The notes beneath the pieces are model-generated. The model was not told the origin of the DNA. It did no database searches and worked only from the letters and a program-made list of their open reading frames with translations. Below, piece after piece: positions 21,170 through 32,705 of a DNA stretch of 64,000 bases. How positions within the stretch are numbered: position 1 is the stretch's first letter; each line of letters starts with the position of its first letter. The stretch is taken from the NCBI GenBank assembly GCA_021781535.1, contig JAJXWO010000010.1, forward strand, positions 1 to 64,000, given 5' to 3'. Source of the DNA: Deltaproteobacteria bacterium. GTDB taxonomy: Bacteria; Desulfobacterota; Desulfuromonadia; Geobacterales; Pseudopelobacteraceae. The position numbers and the translations under genes were made by a program.

Positions 21170-23230
21170 TCATACTTCAATCCGAAACTCAATCCCGCCT
21201 TCGGTATTGCGTGCCGTCAAGTGGCCGCTCATATTTTGTTCGATTATGACTTTTGACATATAGAGTCCGATGCCAGCTCCTTTATCAGGAGCGCGGGTTG
21301 TAAAATAGGGGTCAAAAATCTTGGGAATGATGTCGTCAGAAATCCCTCCGCAATTGTCCCGGATATAAACGACTGAACGGTCGTTTTCAGCCGTTACGCG
21401 GATCTGTATGCATGGAGCGGAGGTGCCGCGTTCAATACAGGCCTCACGGGAGTTTGAGAGTATGTTAAACAGCACCTGTGCATACTCATTCCGGTAGCCA
21501 CTGGCGACAATACTCTCATTGTCTTCAAATTCTACCTCGATGTTATGGGTGGACAGTGCTGACGAGACAAACTCAAGAGCATGGTGGATAGTTTCGCCGA
21601 CAAGGAAGTCACTTTTTTCTTTGTCGGCGTGAAAGAAGTTACGGAAGTCGTCGATGGTGTGTGACATTTGGATGATAACATCCATTGCGGTATCAATATC
21701 CTTTTTAAGTTCATCATGCGTTATGGTGCCGGCATTGAACGAAAACAGCAGATTCTGGATAATCAAGCCGACATTATTGAGCGGTTGACGCCACTGATGG
21801 GCAATATTGTTGATCATCTCGCCCATGGCAGCCAAGCGCGCCTGCTGGATCAAAGCCTGATCCTTCTGCCGCAGGTCTGCGACCGCCAGTTTGACGCGTT
21901 CTTCCAGCGAGCGGTTCATCTCCTCAAGTTTTGCTTGTGCCGTTTCGCGTTCGGCGACCTCTTCCTCGAGTTGTTCTGTCTGCTCAAAGAGTTCGTGTTC
22001 CATTTGTTTGCGCTCGGTTATGTCCTGGTTGCTGGCCCGCCACCCCCAAGGAAGTCCGTCCGGCGTAAAAACCTGCCGGCAAATATGGCTGATCCAGCGG
22101 ACCTCTCCCTCTTTGCTTACAATCCGGATTTCAAACGGCACTATCTTTCCATGAGAATCAATAATATGGGTATGATTCAAGTACATTTCACGGTCATCGG
22201 GATGAAGTACCCGATAGAACAGTTCTCGATCGCTATTAAATTCGTCAACAGAATAGCCGGTTAATTCATGTGCAGACGGCGACATATACTGGAAGGAACC
22301 ATCCGGCAGACGCCAAAATTCCCAGTTAGATGCATAATCAGCGACTATCTGGAGATGTGCCCTTCCTTTCTCCAGCGATTCCTGCACCTTTTGCCGTTCG
22401 GAAATTTCTTCTTCCAGCTGTATGGTTTGCTGACGGAGTTCAATTTCTCCCTGTCTTTGAGCCTGGCAGCTTTCAGAAAGCTTGCGCGCCCCCATTCCCG
22501 TCACCCCCAAGGCCAATAACCAGATCATGCCGTGAAAAGCAAGGGATCCGACAATCTGTCCGTGACCGGCATCAATCAGCGGCTGAATCGGAATCGAAAC
22601 ACTTATTCCCCCACGTATGGAGCCAACCGTAAAGCCTTGTGATGCATGGCATTTCAAACACGGTTTTTCAGTAATAAATGGGCTCATAAGCCGCAAATAA
22701 GGTTTTCCATCCGTGGTCACAATTGCGCTAACCTCGTTCTCCCCGCTTTCTAAAGAGCGGAGTGCAGTCCTTTCCCAAGGGTCAGGAGCGTTTTCAGGAC
22801 GAAGTGGTTTCAGGCTGGTGAGGCGAGCTTGCCCGAGAAAAGTACTTCTTTTTTGAGCAAGTTCATTGACCTGGCGAGTCATATAGGCGGGGTTTATGAG
22901 CGTCAGTTGCTTCCCTGATGGAGTGCGGATGTCACGTTCCGGTACGTGGGAAAGATAGGGGTTGGGTGGAGATTGGGGGGTTACCGGCGCGTAGACGCCG
23001 CCATGAGACGATCCCCAGTGGCGATACAAAGCATCACGCTCAATGACGGTGCGCGCTTCGGCCAAGGCTACCCTATCAAATACCTTTCGTTCTTCATGTA
23101 CATTCCAGAACCACGAGACAGCGATTAGAACAGTCCAGATGCCTATCAATATCCAGGCAAACAGCCTGATTTTTCGGGGGAGAAAGCCGTCTTCATTTGC
23201 GAGGTCTGTCCTCTTTTGTGAGGGTTGCAT
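21170..23230 (-). CDS. sensor histidine kinase with Tll0287-like/DUF3365 heme-binding sensor, PAS and HisKA/HATPase domains
   Basis: PFITEKPCLKCHASQGFTVGSIRGGISVSIPI, PAS, NIAHQWRQPLNNVGLIIQNL H-box, IRDNCGGI...PDKGAGIGLYMSK. Confidence 0.9.
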   Translation of the reverse strand: MQPSQKRTDLANEDGFLPRKIRLFAWILIGIWTVLIAVSWFWNVHEERKVFDRVALAEARTVIERDALYRHWGSSHGGVYAPVTPQSPPNPYLSHVPERDIRTPSGKQLTLINPAYMTRQVNELAQKRSTFLGQARLTSLKPLRPENAPDPWERTALRSLESGENEVSAIVTTDGKPYLRLMSPFITEKPCLKCHASQGFTVGSIRGGISVSIPIQPLIDAGHGQIVGSLAFHGMIWLLALGVTGMGARKLSESCQAQRQGEIELRQQTIQLEEEISERQKVQESLEKGRAHLQIVADYASNWEFWRLPDGSFQYMSPSAHELTGYSVDEFNSDRELFYRVLHPDDREMYLNHTHIIDSHGKIVPFEIRIVSKEGEVRWISHICRQVFTPDGLPWGWRASNQDITERKQMEHELFEQTEQLEEEVAERETAQAKLEEMNRSLEERVKLAVADLRQKDQALIQQARLAAMGEMINNIAHQWRQPLNNVGLIIQNLLFSFNAGTITHDELKKDIDTAMDVIIQMSHTIDDFRNFFHADKEKSDFLVGETIHHALEFVSSALSTHNIEVEFEDNESIVASGYRNEYAQVLFNILSNSREACIERGTSAPCIQIRVTAENDRSVVYIRDNCGGISDDIIPKIFDPYFTTRAPDKGAGIGLYMSKVIIEQNMSGHLTARNTEGGIEFRIEV

Positions 23231-23361
23231 CTGGTACCTTCCGAACGAGAATTGCCATGTGACGAGTCAGGCTGGGACTCCAAATCAAAAAAAGTCTGGC
23301 GTAATATGTGTGCTTTTACCCAATAGATCATCTGACAGGTATGAAGCAGAACGTCATATAC

Positions 23362-25752
23362 TTACAAAGTTTTTTCAATTCGTTTCAGTAATAGCGAGTT
23401 AAGTACGACAGATACCGAAGAAAAAGCCATTGCCAAACCGGCATACTCGGGCTTCAGGTAAATGCCGTGACCCGCCAGCAAACCGGCTGCTATCGGAATG
23501 CCGAGGATGTTGTAGAAAAGTGCCCAGAACAGATTCTGTTTGATTTTGGTCAAAGTGGCCCGGCCGATTGCTATTGCCCGCACGGCATCCATCAGATCAC
23601 TCCGTATCAGAACAATATCGCCGGTTTCTTTGGCAACATCAGTGCCTCCACCGATGGCGATGCCGATCTGGGCTTGGGCAAGAGCGGGTGCATCATTAAT
23701 TCCATCTCCCACCATACCGACAATCATGCCGCGATCTTGGTACTCTTTGACCACGTCCCGTTTACGATCCGGCATCACCTCTGCTTCAAACGTGTCAACT
23801 CCCGCTTGTTGTGCCACGATAGTTGCGACATCGACATGATCGCCGGTAATCATGCAGGTGGTTATACCCATCCGGCGTAATTCTGCGACAGCCAGGGATG
23901 ATCCTGGCTTCAGTGTGTCGGCAAAGGCGGCCATGCCAACCAGTGCATTTCCGACCGCAACGTAAACCAGAGATTTGCCGGCTGCGGTCAATTCGTTGCC
24001 TTTTTTTGCAAGCGGAGCCAGTGCAATATCGAGTTCCTCCATCAGTCGTTCGTTGCCGACCGCCATCTGGAATCCTTCATACTGGCAGATAATTCCCAAA
24101 CCGCCTCGTTCCTCAAATTTGTCAGCCTGTCCCGGTTCGATGCCCGCCTCCCGTGCCGCTGTGATTGCCGCCTGGGCCAATGGATGGGTTGAGTATGCTT
24201 CGGCGGTAGCCAGACATACAAGCAGCTTGGTCGGATCAATGCCCCGCGAGGCCGGTACCAGGTCGGTCATCTCTGGCGTCCCTTTGGTCAGTGTCCCGGT
24301 TTTGTCAAGCAGGAGAACATTTAAACGGGAGATTATTTCGAGAGCGGATCCTTTTTTTATCAATATGCCACGGCCAAGTGCAATTCCGCTTCCGACCATG
24401 ATGGCGGTCGGAGTCGCAAGTCCCATAGCGCATGGGCAGGCGATCACCAAAACGGTAATCGCAAAGCGGAACGCGGTCAGAAAGTCTCGGGAAAGGATGG
24501 CATACCAGGCAATAAAGGTGACAGCCGCCAGCACCATCACGATCGGCACGAACCATGCGGAAACAGCATCGGCGAAGCGCTGGATCGGAGCTTTGTCCCC
24601 TTGGGCTTCACGCACCATCTTGACGATTTGTGCCAGCAGGGTCGCCTCGCCGATTCGGGTCGCCCGTATCCGCATGACCCCATTGGTGCTGACGGTGGCT
24701 CCGGTAACAAGGTCGCCCGGTTTTTTCAGCACCGGTAACGATTCGCCGGTGATCATGCTCTCATTGACGGAACCACCCCCCTCAAGCACTTCACCATCGA
24801 CCGGAATGATATCACCGGCACGAACGAGAACAACGTCGCCAACCCGGATGACAGAGGCTGGCACTTCCTTTTCCCCGTCATCGGTCACGAGGCGTGCCTT
24901 ATCTGCTTGCAGGTGGAACAGTTTCTTGAGCGCTTCACTTGCTTTGCCGCGGGCGCGAGCTTCAAGGTATTTGCCGAGACGGATAAACGCGATCAGCATG
25001 GCCGAGGTTTCGAAAAATACTTCATGATGTGGGCCGAGTAGTCCGAAGTAGGCGGCCAGTGAATAAAAATAAGCGGCAGAAGTTCCCAAGGCTACAAGTA
25101 CATCCATGTTAGTACTGCGATTCCTGAGAGCGCTCCAGGCCCCGCGATAGAAGATTAGCCCTGCGGAAAACTGAATCATAGTGGCCAGCAGCAGGTTGAG
25201 CTGCATCACGGCATGATTGGAGTGCAACCGCATCGTAAACATGATTGGCAGAGACGCAAGTAGCGAGAAGATAAACCAGTTTCGTTGGGAGCGCAGGCCT
25301 TCGTCGTGGGCAATTTCAGAAATGTGCAGTTCCACCGGGGTGTAGCCTGCTTCATGGACGAGAGTGAAGATATCGGCAGAGCCGATTTGCTGCGGGTCAA
25401 AACGGACAAATCCGGTTTCAGCCGCTAGATTGACGATGGCAGTGGTAATTGCAGGATGCTCGAGCAGCTTCTTTTCAAGGGTGTTGACGCAGGAGGCGCA
25501 GTGCAACCCGCGAACGCTAAAGGTCAGCTCACCAAACGGCTCAGGCCTGACAACCCCGTAGCCGAGGGCCTCGACGAGCGCGATGATCTGTTCTTCCGAG
25601 ATGATGGCAGGGTCGTGATTGACGGTCAGTTCTGCCATGGCAAAATTAACTACGGCACTCAGTACTCCTTCTCTCCGGGCCAGATCCTTTTCGATCCGGG
25701 CAGCGCAATTCGCACAGGACATCCCGGTTATTGAGAGGGTCTCCTTACTCAT
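23362..25752 (-). CDS. copA: heavy-metal (Cu+) translocating P1B-type ATPase
   Basis: Two HMA domains ([24 protein letters not shown]), [21 protein letters not shown]. Confidence 0.93.
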   Translation of the reverse strand: MSKETLSITGMSCANCAARIEKDLARREGVLSAVVNFAMAELTVNHDPAIISEEQIIALVEALGYGVVRPEPFGELTFSVRGLHCASCVNTLEKKLLEHPAITTAIVNLAAETGFVRFDPQQIGSADIFTLVHEAGYTPVELHISEIAHDEGLRSQRNWFIFSLLASLPIMFTMRLHSNHAVMQLNLLLATMIQFSAGLIFYRGAWSALRNRSTNMDVLVALGTSAAYFYSLAAYFGLLGPHHEVFFETSAMLIAFIRLGKYLEARARGKASEALKKLFHLQADKARLVTDDGEKEVPASVIRVGDVVLVRAGDIIPVDGEVLEGGGSVNESMITGESLPVLKKPGDLVTGATVSTNGVMRIRATRIGEATLLAQIVKMVREAQGDKAPIQRFADAVSAWFVPIVMVLAAVTFIAWYAILSRDFLTAFRFAITVLVIACPCAMGLATPTAIMVGSGIALGRGILIKKGSALEIISRLNVLLLDKTGTLTKGTPEMTDLVPASRGIDPTKLLVCLATAEAYSTHPLAQAAITAAREAGIEPGQADKFEERGGLGIICQYEGFQMAVGNERLMEELDIALAPLAKKGNELTAAGKSLVYVAVGNALVGMAAFADTLKPGSSLAVAELRRMGITTCMITGDHVDVATIVAQQAGVDTFEAEVMPDRKRDVVKEYQDRGMIVGMVGDGINDAPALAQAQIGIAIGGGTDVAKETGDIVLIRSDLMDAVRAIAIGRATLTKIKQNLFWALFYNILGIPIAAGLLAGHGIYLKPEYAGLAMAFSSVSVVLNSLLLKRIEKTL

Positions 25753-25764
25753 ACATTGGTACCT

Positions 25765-26820
25765 CTATTTAAAATTCCCCCGCACGAAATGTCCCCAGGT
25801 GATTTTTATGGCCGATGCTATGGGGAGTGCCAGCAGGATGCCCCAGAATCCAAGTGTTTCACCGAGGGCCATGACCATGATAATCGTTACCAGTGGGTTT
25901 AGATTCATGGACTCTTTAAAAATCAACGGCTTGATAACATACCCCTCGACGAAGTAGATGACAGCAAATGCAAGGATGGTCTGACCAAGCATGGCTACTG
26001 ACTGGAATTTAAACCAGGCAAAGAAGAGTGCCGGCAGAGTCGCAATGATTACTCCAATGAAAGGGAGGATCGAGGCGGCTCCAGCAAATGCGCCGCATAA
26101 GATCGGATGAGGAATGTCGAGCACAAAGAGAGCGGCCGTTGCAAGCAACGCAACAATAATGGACACCACGACCTGGCCGCGCAGATAACCGCCGATGCTG
26201 CTGTTTACCTCGTGGGCAATGGATACGATTTGACTTCGCCTCCCTTCAGGGAGCCAAGAGATCGTTGTATCAATGACGGTCTGCTTGTAGTAGAGCATAA
26301 AAAAAACGAGGATCGGGGAAAGTACAATATTGAAGATATTGAAAAAAATGCGCGTTCCAAAGCTGTAAGCCCAGAATCCGGCCTTTTCTGCCGCCTGGTC
26401 GATGTTAGCGGATGCTTTGTCTATCAACCATTCTATTTCAGCGGAACCGTAGCGGTCAGGCAGACGGTTTTTCCATTCCAGAGCGGCCTGCTTGAGTTTC
26501 AGGACATAGGATGGCAGATCAAGGATGAATGAGTTCCAACTGATGGTGGCGGCAGGCAAGATGAAGGCCAGAAAGAAAACAGTTAAAATCCCCAAAACTA
26601 TATACAGCAGTCCCAGGGCGTACATTCGTTTCAACCCGCGATGTTCGGCTCTTACGAGAATGGGGTCGAGAAGGTAGGCGATAACCCAGGAAAGGAGAAA
26701 ACAGGAAATAGTATGTTGCAGTGCGTATCCGGCTGCTGCCAGCAGGCAAAAAAGCAGTATTGTGGCAATAAGCCTGCCGTAATCGTTGCGTGGCGCGTGG
26801 GCGTGGTGGGTGTGCTCCAT
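25765..26820 (-). CDS. AI-2E family transporter (PerM/UPF0118)
   Basis: Multi-TM with GGYLRGQVVVSIIVALL, FIGVIIATLPALFFAW. Confidence 0.88.
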   Translation of the reverse strand: MEHTHHAHAPRNDYGRLIATILLFCLLAAAGYALQHTISCFLLSWVIAYLLDPILVRAEHRGLKRMYALGLLYIVLGILTVFFLAFILPAATISWNSFILDLPSYVLKLKQAALEWKNRLPDRYGSAEIEWLIDKASANIDQAAEKAGFWAYSFGTRIFFNIFNIVLSPILVFFMLYYKQTVIDTTISWLPEGRRSQIVSIAHEVNSSIGGYLRGQVVVSIIVALLATAALFVLDIPHPILCGAFAGAASILPFIGVIIATLPALFFAWFKFQSVAMLGQTILAFAVIYFVEGYVIKPLIFKESMNLNPLVTIIMVMALGETLGFWGILLALPIASAIKITWGHFVRGNFK

Positions 26821-26828
26821 GGTTTCCC

Positions 26829-27284
26829 CTAAACGTGCTTCGGATCCTGCAGGAACACATCGGCTGTAAACAGGTTGTTTTCTTCCATCCATGTTTTAAC
26901 GCGATTGGAAAGAAACTTATCCTTCCATAAGGCAAATCGATCTTCCTCATGCGGATAGAATGAGAGGATGTCTTCGATCTTTCCGTATGGATTTCTGCCT
27001 GCCATCGAGCTGTGCAGCAGGTCAAGTAATTCAGGGTCTGAAATCTGTGTGACAAATTCCATCATGATATGGCGCTCACTGTGATAGTCAAAGGGGGGGA
27101 TTTCCAGGAAGCGCTCACCATTGTTCTTGAGTTGCTGGCGGACATCATTGCTATCTGATGTGGAAGGAACAAAGAATATTTCACCGGTAAGCCGGTCGAG
27201 AAAATAGGCCTTGTCGGGCTGCCCGCTGGTAAAAGCGCCGAGCAGATCCTCCCACGATATTTCAACACTGTGAATCTTTGCCAT
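26829..27284 (-). CDS. UPF0158-type protein
   Basis: SWEDLLGAFTSGQPDKAYFLDRLTGEI...IPPFDYHSERHIMMEFV. Confidence 0.65.
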   Translation of the reverse strand: MAKIHSVEISWEDLLGAFTSGQPDKAYFLDRLTGEIFFVPSTSDSNDVRQQLKNNGERFLEIPPFDYHSERHIMMEFVTQISDPELLDLLHSSMAGRNPYGKIEDILSFYPHEEDRFALWKDKFLSNRVKTWMEENNLFTADVFLQDPKHV

Positions 27285-27346
27285 TTAACATCTCCTTCTG
27301 TTCTTCTTGTTGACTTTTTGATGGTGATCGAAGCACAATCTGCGCC

Positions 27347-28084
27347 ATGCGAGCCATTTTTATAGCTGATGCCCATCTTGTGTCGCCGAACGACACCAAC
27401 TTTCGCCTGCTGCTTCGTTTTCTGAGTGAACTGGAGGGGGAACTGGATGTCCTCTATATTATGGGCGACCTGTTTGATTTCTGGCTGGGCTTCCCGTCTC
27501 ATCCTTTCACCCAGTACAACCCGGTACTTGACGCATTGGAACGCGTGGTCGCACGCGGCTGCAGGCTGGTATATTTCGAAGGAAACCATGATTTCCATCT
27601 GGGAACGATCTTTTCGCAGCGGCTGAAAGCAGAGATTCATACCGGACCTGCCATAGAATATGTACAGGGAAAACGGTTATATGTCTGCCATGGTGATCAG
27701 ATCAACAGGGAAGATTTCCTCTACCGCCTGCTCCGATTTCTGCTCCGCACACGTCTGGTGGCTGCCAGTATCAGCCATTTCCCCCCTGCGTGGGCAGAAA
27801 TGATCAGGAGACGTCTGCAAAAGCAAAGCCAGGCCGGGTATACGGTGAAAACGGCCCGGTGGAACTACCGCCAGATCCTTTTGGACTTTGCCCATATGCT
27901 GCAGAAGCAAGGATGTGACGGTCTTGTCACCGGCCACTTCCACCTTGCACTGCGTGAAGACCTCCCTGATCCTCCTTTTGCTGTTCTGTCACTCGGTGAC
28001 TGGATGGAACAGTTTACTTATGGAGAAATGCTCGACGGAGAGTTGCGGCTCAGGGTCTATCCGTCCGACTTCACTGCTTCCTGA
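27347..28084 (+). CDS. lpxH: UDP-2,3-diacylglucosamine diphosphatase-type metallophosphoesterase
   Basis: FIADAHLV, IMGDLFDFWLGF, YFEGNHDFHLG, VTGHFHLAL. Confidence 0.85.
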   Translation: MRAIFIADAHLVSPNDTNFRLLLRFLSELEGELDVLYIMGDLFDFWLGFPSHPFTQYNPVLDALERVVARGCRLVYFEGNHDFHLGTIFSQRLKAEIHTGPAIEYVQGKRLYVCHGDQINREDFLYRLLRFLLRTRLVAASISHFPPAWAEMIRRRLQKQSQAGYTVKTARWNYRQILLDFAHMLQKQGCDGLVTGHFHLALREDLPDPPFAVLSLGDWMEQFTYGEMLDGELRLRVYPSDFTAS

Positions 28085-29411
28085 AAAATTCTTCCAAAGC
28101 CTGCTCACCAACCTGAGACGCTTTGATCTTCCATTTGTCCTGATTAATAACCAGGGCTACCAGTGCAATACGCGGGTTCTGTATCGGTGCAAAGGCAGCA
28201 AACCATGAATAATGTCCCTTGGGGTCAGTGCCGTCAATTGATCCGGTTTTGGCTGCTACGGGGACATTCAACCTCAGTCGACCATAGCGGTCGTGAAACG
28301 CTTTCCGTCCGGTGCCGGTTAAGACAGTTCTGGAGAGCATTCGCGTTAATGACGCCGATGTCTCGGGAGTGACCAGTCGCCGTAGTGCATGCGGAGCAAA
28401 TGATTCTTTTTCAACTCCGTGGGAGTCTATAATGCTGCTGGTAAGTCCGGGAGCCATCATTTCCCCCCCGTTAGCTATCGCTGATATGATCACCGCAGCG
28501 TGCAGCGGAGAAATTTTAACGTCATGATCCAGTCCTGCTCCCATCAGCCTCAGATCATGATTGTTGGCCGGTGCTCCCGCTTGACTTGGTTTGGCCGGGG
28601 TACCCGGCAGAAGTTCCTGATTGAATCCGAATCGGTACACAAATTCCATTACTGATGATTTGCCGGCAAAGTCACTTGCGACACGTCCATAAACCGGATT
28701 GATTGATTTACCCATGGCATGAGTGACATCCATACGATTGTTCCTGCCGTGAGGACTGACATCCCAGTACCGCGGATTTTCCGAATAGGAGCCGCCGCGA
28801 AACTCGATCACTGATTCGGGTGTAATCTTATGGCTTTCAAGCGCTGCAGAGGCGGTGATGATCTTGAACAGTGACGCCATCGGATACAGCTCGTAGGGAG
28901 AACGTTTCGCCCATACCGGGTCAATTGATGAATAGGCGGTCATGCCAAGAATACGGCCCGATGCCGGCTCTATGGCGACAAAAACTCCGTATGGCACCTG
29001 ATTCTTTTCCAGAAAATCATAGACTCGTTGCTGCAAGTCTCCTTGAATAGTATAGATGTGCTGTGTCCCTTCAGGGGTTCGGGCAGACACGCGCGAGCCG
29101 TTGACCTCTGCCGTCGCGAGTAGATCGCTGGCGATCTCAAAGCGTTTGGCTGAAACAGGCGGCTTGGCTGCTTCAGCGGGCTTTGCCTTTGCCTGACGGA
29201 GTCCCAGAAAGCAGAGCGGTGCCAGAGCCAGAACAATTGAAATAAACAACAGTGCCAGTTTCAACTGCTGAAGACGTTTCCCTGTTGGGAGAGACAGTCG
29301 TGGCCGTGCCGGCACACTTGCCGTGTTGAGGCGTCTGTTCTGCGAGCCGTCGCTGAAAAATTTGAAACCGGTGCCTGCTTTTTTTTGTGATAAATTTTTT
29401 AAATCCTGCAT
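28071..29411 (-). CDS. penicillin-binding transpeptidase-domain protein
   Basis: ASLFKIITASAAL (SxxK), KTGSIDGTD (KTG), single N-terminal TM. Confidence 0.88.
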   Translation of the reverse strand: MQDLKNLSQKKAGTGFKFFSDGSQNRRLNTASVPARPRLSLPTGKRLQQLKLALLFISIVLALAPLCFLGLRQAKAKPAEAAKPPVSAKRFEIASDLLATAEVNGSRVSARTPEGTQHIYTIQGDLQQRVYDFLEKNQVPYGVFVAIEPASGRILGMTAYSSIDPVWAKRSPYELYPMASLFKIITASAALESHKITPESVIEFRGGSYSENPRYWDVSPHGRNNRMDVTHAMGKSINPVYGRVASDFAGKSSVMEFVYRFGFNQELLPGTPAKPSQAGAPANNHDLRLMGAGLDHDVKISPLHAAVIISAIANGGEMMAPGLTSSIIDSHGVEKESFAPHALRRLVTPETSASLTRMLSRTVLTGTGRKAFHDRYGRLRLNVPVAAKTGSIDGTDPKGHYSWFAAFAPIQNPRIALVALVINQDKWKIKASQVGEQALEEFFRKQ

Positions 29412-29501
29412 GGTGTCCTGAAATGAAAGTTGTTTTTGAACTATAACGTCAAGCGTCTGGTGTTGTCAACGGACCAAGGTGATGAGGTCATCACAAATAA
29501 G

Positions 29502-30542
29502 TTACATAACTGCCGGAAATGAGTTGATACGGTTAATGAACGCAACCAGCAGCCCGTAGTGATGATGGTCGAATAGCAGGGTGATACGCGGCAAATGGGA
29601 AAGGTCTGGTTCGTCGGCCTCTTCCGGGAATGCCGTGCACGAACGGATCTGATCGCCTTCTTTGATGAGCCCGGGGAACTCCTTGGTCAGGGTTTCGATC
29701 TGTTCGTTTGAAAGAGTTTTCAGCAGGCGGATAACTAGCCGGTTTTCAATGAAACGGAGGGAATGGTAGGTGCTATAGAAAATAGTTATTACCTGGAGTG
29801 CTTCCTCTTCACTTCTGGTGAGGGTGAAGAGGGAAAAATCCTCTCCCGAGATGAAGCCTTTCACCAGAAGACTCTCTTTGATGAAACCAAAAAACTGCTC
29901 CCAATAGCCATCCTTGTCGTCCATCAAAATCAGGGGTTTGGGTGCAGTTTTACCGGTCTGAATCAGCGTAAATACTTCCATCGCTTCGTCCAGTGTCCCA
30001 AAACCTCCCGGAAAAACAACAATTGCGTCGGCTTCTTTAACAAAAGCCACTTTGCGGTTGAAAAAATACTTGTATGTCACCAGTCGTGGATTCCGGTACA
30101 TAATCGGATTTGGCTTCTGTTCAAAGGGGAGCCGAATGTTTACGGCAAAAGAGTTTTCGCTACCTGCGCCCTCATTGCCGGCCTGCATGATGCCGGGACC
30201 ACCACCAGTAATGACCATATAATTGTTTTCTGCCAGCAGGCGACTGAACCGCACGCATTTTTTATACATTTCGTCTGTTTCTTCCGTGCGGGCCGAACCG
30301 AAAATAGTAACTTTCTTCCGGTGGCGGTAAGGGGAAAAAACTTTTGCCGTATAGCGCATTTCGCGCAATGTGCGGTTAATTAATTTCAGGTCGGCAAGAT
30401 AATCGACGTCCTGGCCTATTTTAAGTGTAGCAAGGATCATTTCTTTAATGACGGCGGGATGATGAACGCCACCTGCTTCTTCGACCAACTGATTGATAAT
30501 CTGGTCAATCGGTTGGTTCTTTTTGGAAAAACTCAATTCCAT
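29502..30542 (-). CDS. LOG family (TIGR00730-like) nucleotide-binding protein
   Basis: VITGGGPGIMQAGNEGAG, VVFPGGFGTLDEAMEVFTLIQTGK. Confidence 0.9.
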   Translation of the reverse strand: MELSFSKKNQPIDQIINQLVEEAGGVHHPAVIKEMILATLKIGQDVDYLADLKLINRTLREMRYTAKVFSPYRHRKKVTIFGSARTEETDEMYKKCVRFSRLLAENNYMVITGGGPGIMQAGNEGAGSENSFAVNIRLPFEQKPNPIMYRNPRLVTYKYFFNRKVAFVKEADAIVVFPGGFGTLDEAMEVFTLIQTGKTAPKPLILMDDKDGYWEQFFGFIKESLLVKGFISGEDFSLFTLTRSEEEALQVITIFYSTYHSLRFIENRLVIRLLKTLSNEQIETLTKEFPGLIKEGDQIRSCTAFPEEADEPDLSHLPRITLLFDHHHYGLLVAFINRINSFPAVM

Positions 30543-30750
30543 AATCTTTATACCTTCTGAATGGGTGACGAAGTGATATGTAAACATGATACGGTATCAC
30601 AGCAAACAGGGTAAAGCAAATAGCCGATTATATCTGCAATCATCTTCTCTACATACATCGAATAAGCTTGAAAGCGGGCATGAGGTTTGCTATAAAGCTG
30701 AATATTTTAATTTATGAAGATACTATTGCCGACGGGCAGGGAGATAGGGC

Positions 30751-31242
30751 ATGTCCAATCCAACGCTGGTCATGTACGATGAAGAGTTTCAGGAAGTTAA
30801 TGAAGTTATTGAGCGTTTGCTGAAAGAAGCCAACGCCAAGGTGATATTTCTGGTCGATAAGAATGGTCAGCTTATTTCCGGCGTTGGAGAAACCGAGCGT
30901 TTTGATACGACGTCACTCGCTTCTTTGACTGCCGGAAATATTGCGGCTACCGGTGGTTTGGCCAAGCTGATAGGTGAAAAAGAGTTTTCGATTCTCTTCC
31001 ACGAAGGGGAGAAGGATAATCTTCATATTTCAATTGTTGGCGGGAGGGTTATTCTCGTTGTTTTGTTTGATAATCGCTCTTCCCTCGGCTTAGTCCGTCT
31101 CCGCGTAAAAAAATCGTCAGAAGAGCTTTCGGCTATTTTTGAAAAATTGATGAATAAATCAGAAGAACGTGAAAAACGGGGTTCTGCTGATTTCCCATTT
31201 GCCGAAATAACTGATGATGACATCGATAATCTATTCAGCTAA
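30751..31242 (+). CDS. mglB: roadblock/LC7 domain protein, MglB
   Basis: LKEANAKVIFLVDKNGQLISGVGE... followed immediately by MglA. Confidence 0.9.
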   Translation: MSNPTLVMYDEEFQEVNEVIERLLKEANAKVIFLVDKNGQLISGVGETERFDTTSLASLTAGNIAATGGLAKLIGEKEFSILFHEGEKDNLHISIVGGRVILVVLFDNRSSLGLVRLRVKKSSEELSAIFEKLMNKSEEREKRGSADFPFAEITDDDIDNLFS

Positions 31243-31342
31243 ACCAATCAAAGAATACGTAGGATGTTACGACGTATTTTGTGTTTCCGGAACAGTCGAA
31301 ACAATGCCAACGCACTATACTTAATAACGGGGAAAGTTAAAG

Positions 31343-31930
31343 ATGTCCTTCATCAACTATGCTTCTCGTGAAATAAATTGTAAAATCGTCTATTATGGCC
31401 CGGGTCTGTGCGGAAAAACGACAAATCTTCAGTTTATTTATCAACGGACTGCGCCGGATGCCAAAGGTAAGATGATAAGTCTTGCGACCGAGACCGAACG
31501 CACACTGTTTTTTGATTTTCTTCCGCTTTCATTAGGTGAAATACGGGGATTTAAGACCCGTTTTCATCTCTATACTGTTCCTGGGCAGGTTTTTTATGAC
31601 GCATCCAGAAAACTGATTTTAAAGGGTGTTGATGGAGTTGTTTTTGTTGCTGATTCTCAGGAAGAGCGAATAGATGCGAACATCGAGTCGCTTGAAAATT
31701 TGCGAATAAATCTTAAGGAGCAAGGCTACGATCTGGACAAACTACCGTACATAGTCCAATACAACAAACGGGATTTGCCGGGTGCCATGTCGGTTGATGA
31801 ATTGCATAACGAGCTAAATCCTACGAATGTTCCTGAATTTGAAGCGTGTGCCACAACGGGAGAAGGGGTTTTTGAAACTCTCAAGGCAGTAGCCAAGCTC
31901 ATTCTGATTGATCTTAAAAAAGGAAAATAA
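31343..31930 (+). CDS. mglA: Ras-like GTPase MglA
   Basis: [40 protein letters not shown]. Confidence 0.95.
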   Translation: MSFINYASREINCKIVYYGPGLCGKTTNLQFIYQRTAPDAKGKMISLATETERTLFFDFLPLSLGEIRGFKTRFHLYTVPGQVFYDASRKLILKGVDGVVFVADSQEERIDANIESLENLRINLKEQGYDLDKLPYIVQYNKRDLPGAMSVDELHNELNPTNVPEFEACATTGEGVFETLKAVAKLILIDLKKGK

Positions 31931-31931
31931 G

Positions 31932-31954
31932 GTGTATGAGATTCTCTCATACAC
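31932..31954. terminator. hairpin downstream of mglA (no clear T-tract)
   Basis: GTGTATGAGA-TTC-TCTCATACAC perfect 10-bp stem. Confidence 0.4.
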
Positions 31955-32093
31955 GCAGACAATGGACTGTTAATGGAGTTGGCATCAAGCTGCGCTGCCA
32001 ACAGATTTGCGCCGAGAGTTCTTTGGGCTTGATTTAATTTACAGGGCATGGTAGGTATCTCATCCCGCCGTTATTGAAGTTTGCTGCACACAC

Positions 32094-32186
32094 GGAGAGA
32101 TGGCCGAGTAGGTCGAAGGCGCTCGCCTGCTAAGCGAGTATACTGGGAAACCGGTATCGAGGGTTCGAATCCCTCTCTCTCCGCCA
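32094..32186 (+). tRNA. tRNA-Ser (GCT anticodon)
   Basis: GGAGAGA...CTCGCCTGCTAAGCGAG...GGTTCGAATCC...TCTCTCCGCCA; type II tRNA with long variable arm. Confidence 0.95.
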
Positions 32187-32255
32187 CTATTTCATATAGT
32201 ACTGTTCCCCAGCCAAAAGAATCCACTCCTTCTGAATGTCTCCTGCTTCACATCG

Positions 32256-32705
32256 CTACGTTGGGATTCCTTCTCTGGCCAGTTGGTCGCATCGTTCATT
32301 TTCAACATGCCCCGCATGTCCCCGTACCCATTTCCATTGGACTGAATGTGGTTTTGTCACGGTGAGCAACTGCTCCCACAGGTCTTGGTTTACGACCGGT
32401 TCCTTTTTGCTGTTGCGCCACCCTTTACGCTGCCATCCTGCAATCCATTCAGTCATCCCTTTAACCAGATATTGCGAATCGGTTGTAATCAAGACCTGGC
32501 AGGGACGAGTCAGCTGACGAAGTGCTTCGATCGCCGCTGTCATCTCCATGCGATTATTGGTTGTGTTTTTGGCACCACCTTTCAGCTCTTTCACGTGTCC
32601 GCTATAACGCAGGATCGCTCCGTAACCACCGGGCCCCGGATTGCCACTGCAGGCACCGTCGCAGAAAATCTCCACAGTCGGAGTGTCATTTTCTCCCACA
32701 ATCAA
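32256..32705 (-). CDS. rnhA: ribonuclease HI
   Basis: [56 protein letters not shown]. Confidence 0.97.
   Translation of the reverse strand: MIVGENDTPTVEIFCDGACSGNPGPGGYGAILRYSGHVKELKGGAKNTTNNRMEMTAAIEALRQLTRPCQVLITTDSQYLVKGMTEWIAGWQRKGWRNSKKEPVVNQDLWEQLLTVTKPHSVQWKWVRGHAGHVENERCDQLAREGIPT

Noticed and set aside
23975-25027. 350-aa plus-strand ORF
   Set aside because: Antisense to the CopA-type ATPase; composition is the mirror of a real coding frame.
28071-28084. 14-bp convergent overlap of lpxH and the PBP gene ends
   Set aside because: Ordinary compact convergent arrangement; not considered notable.
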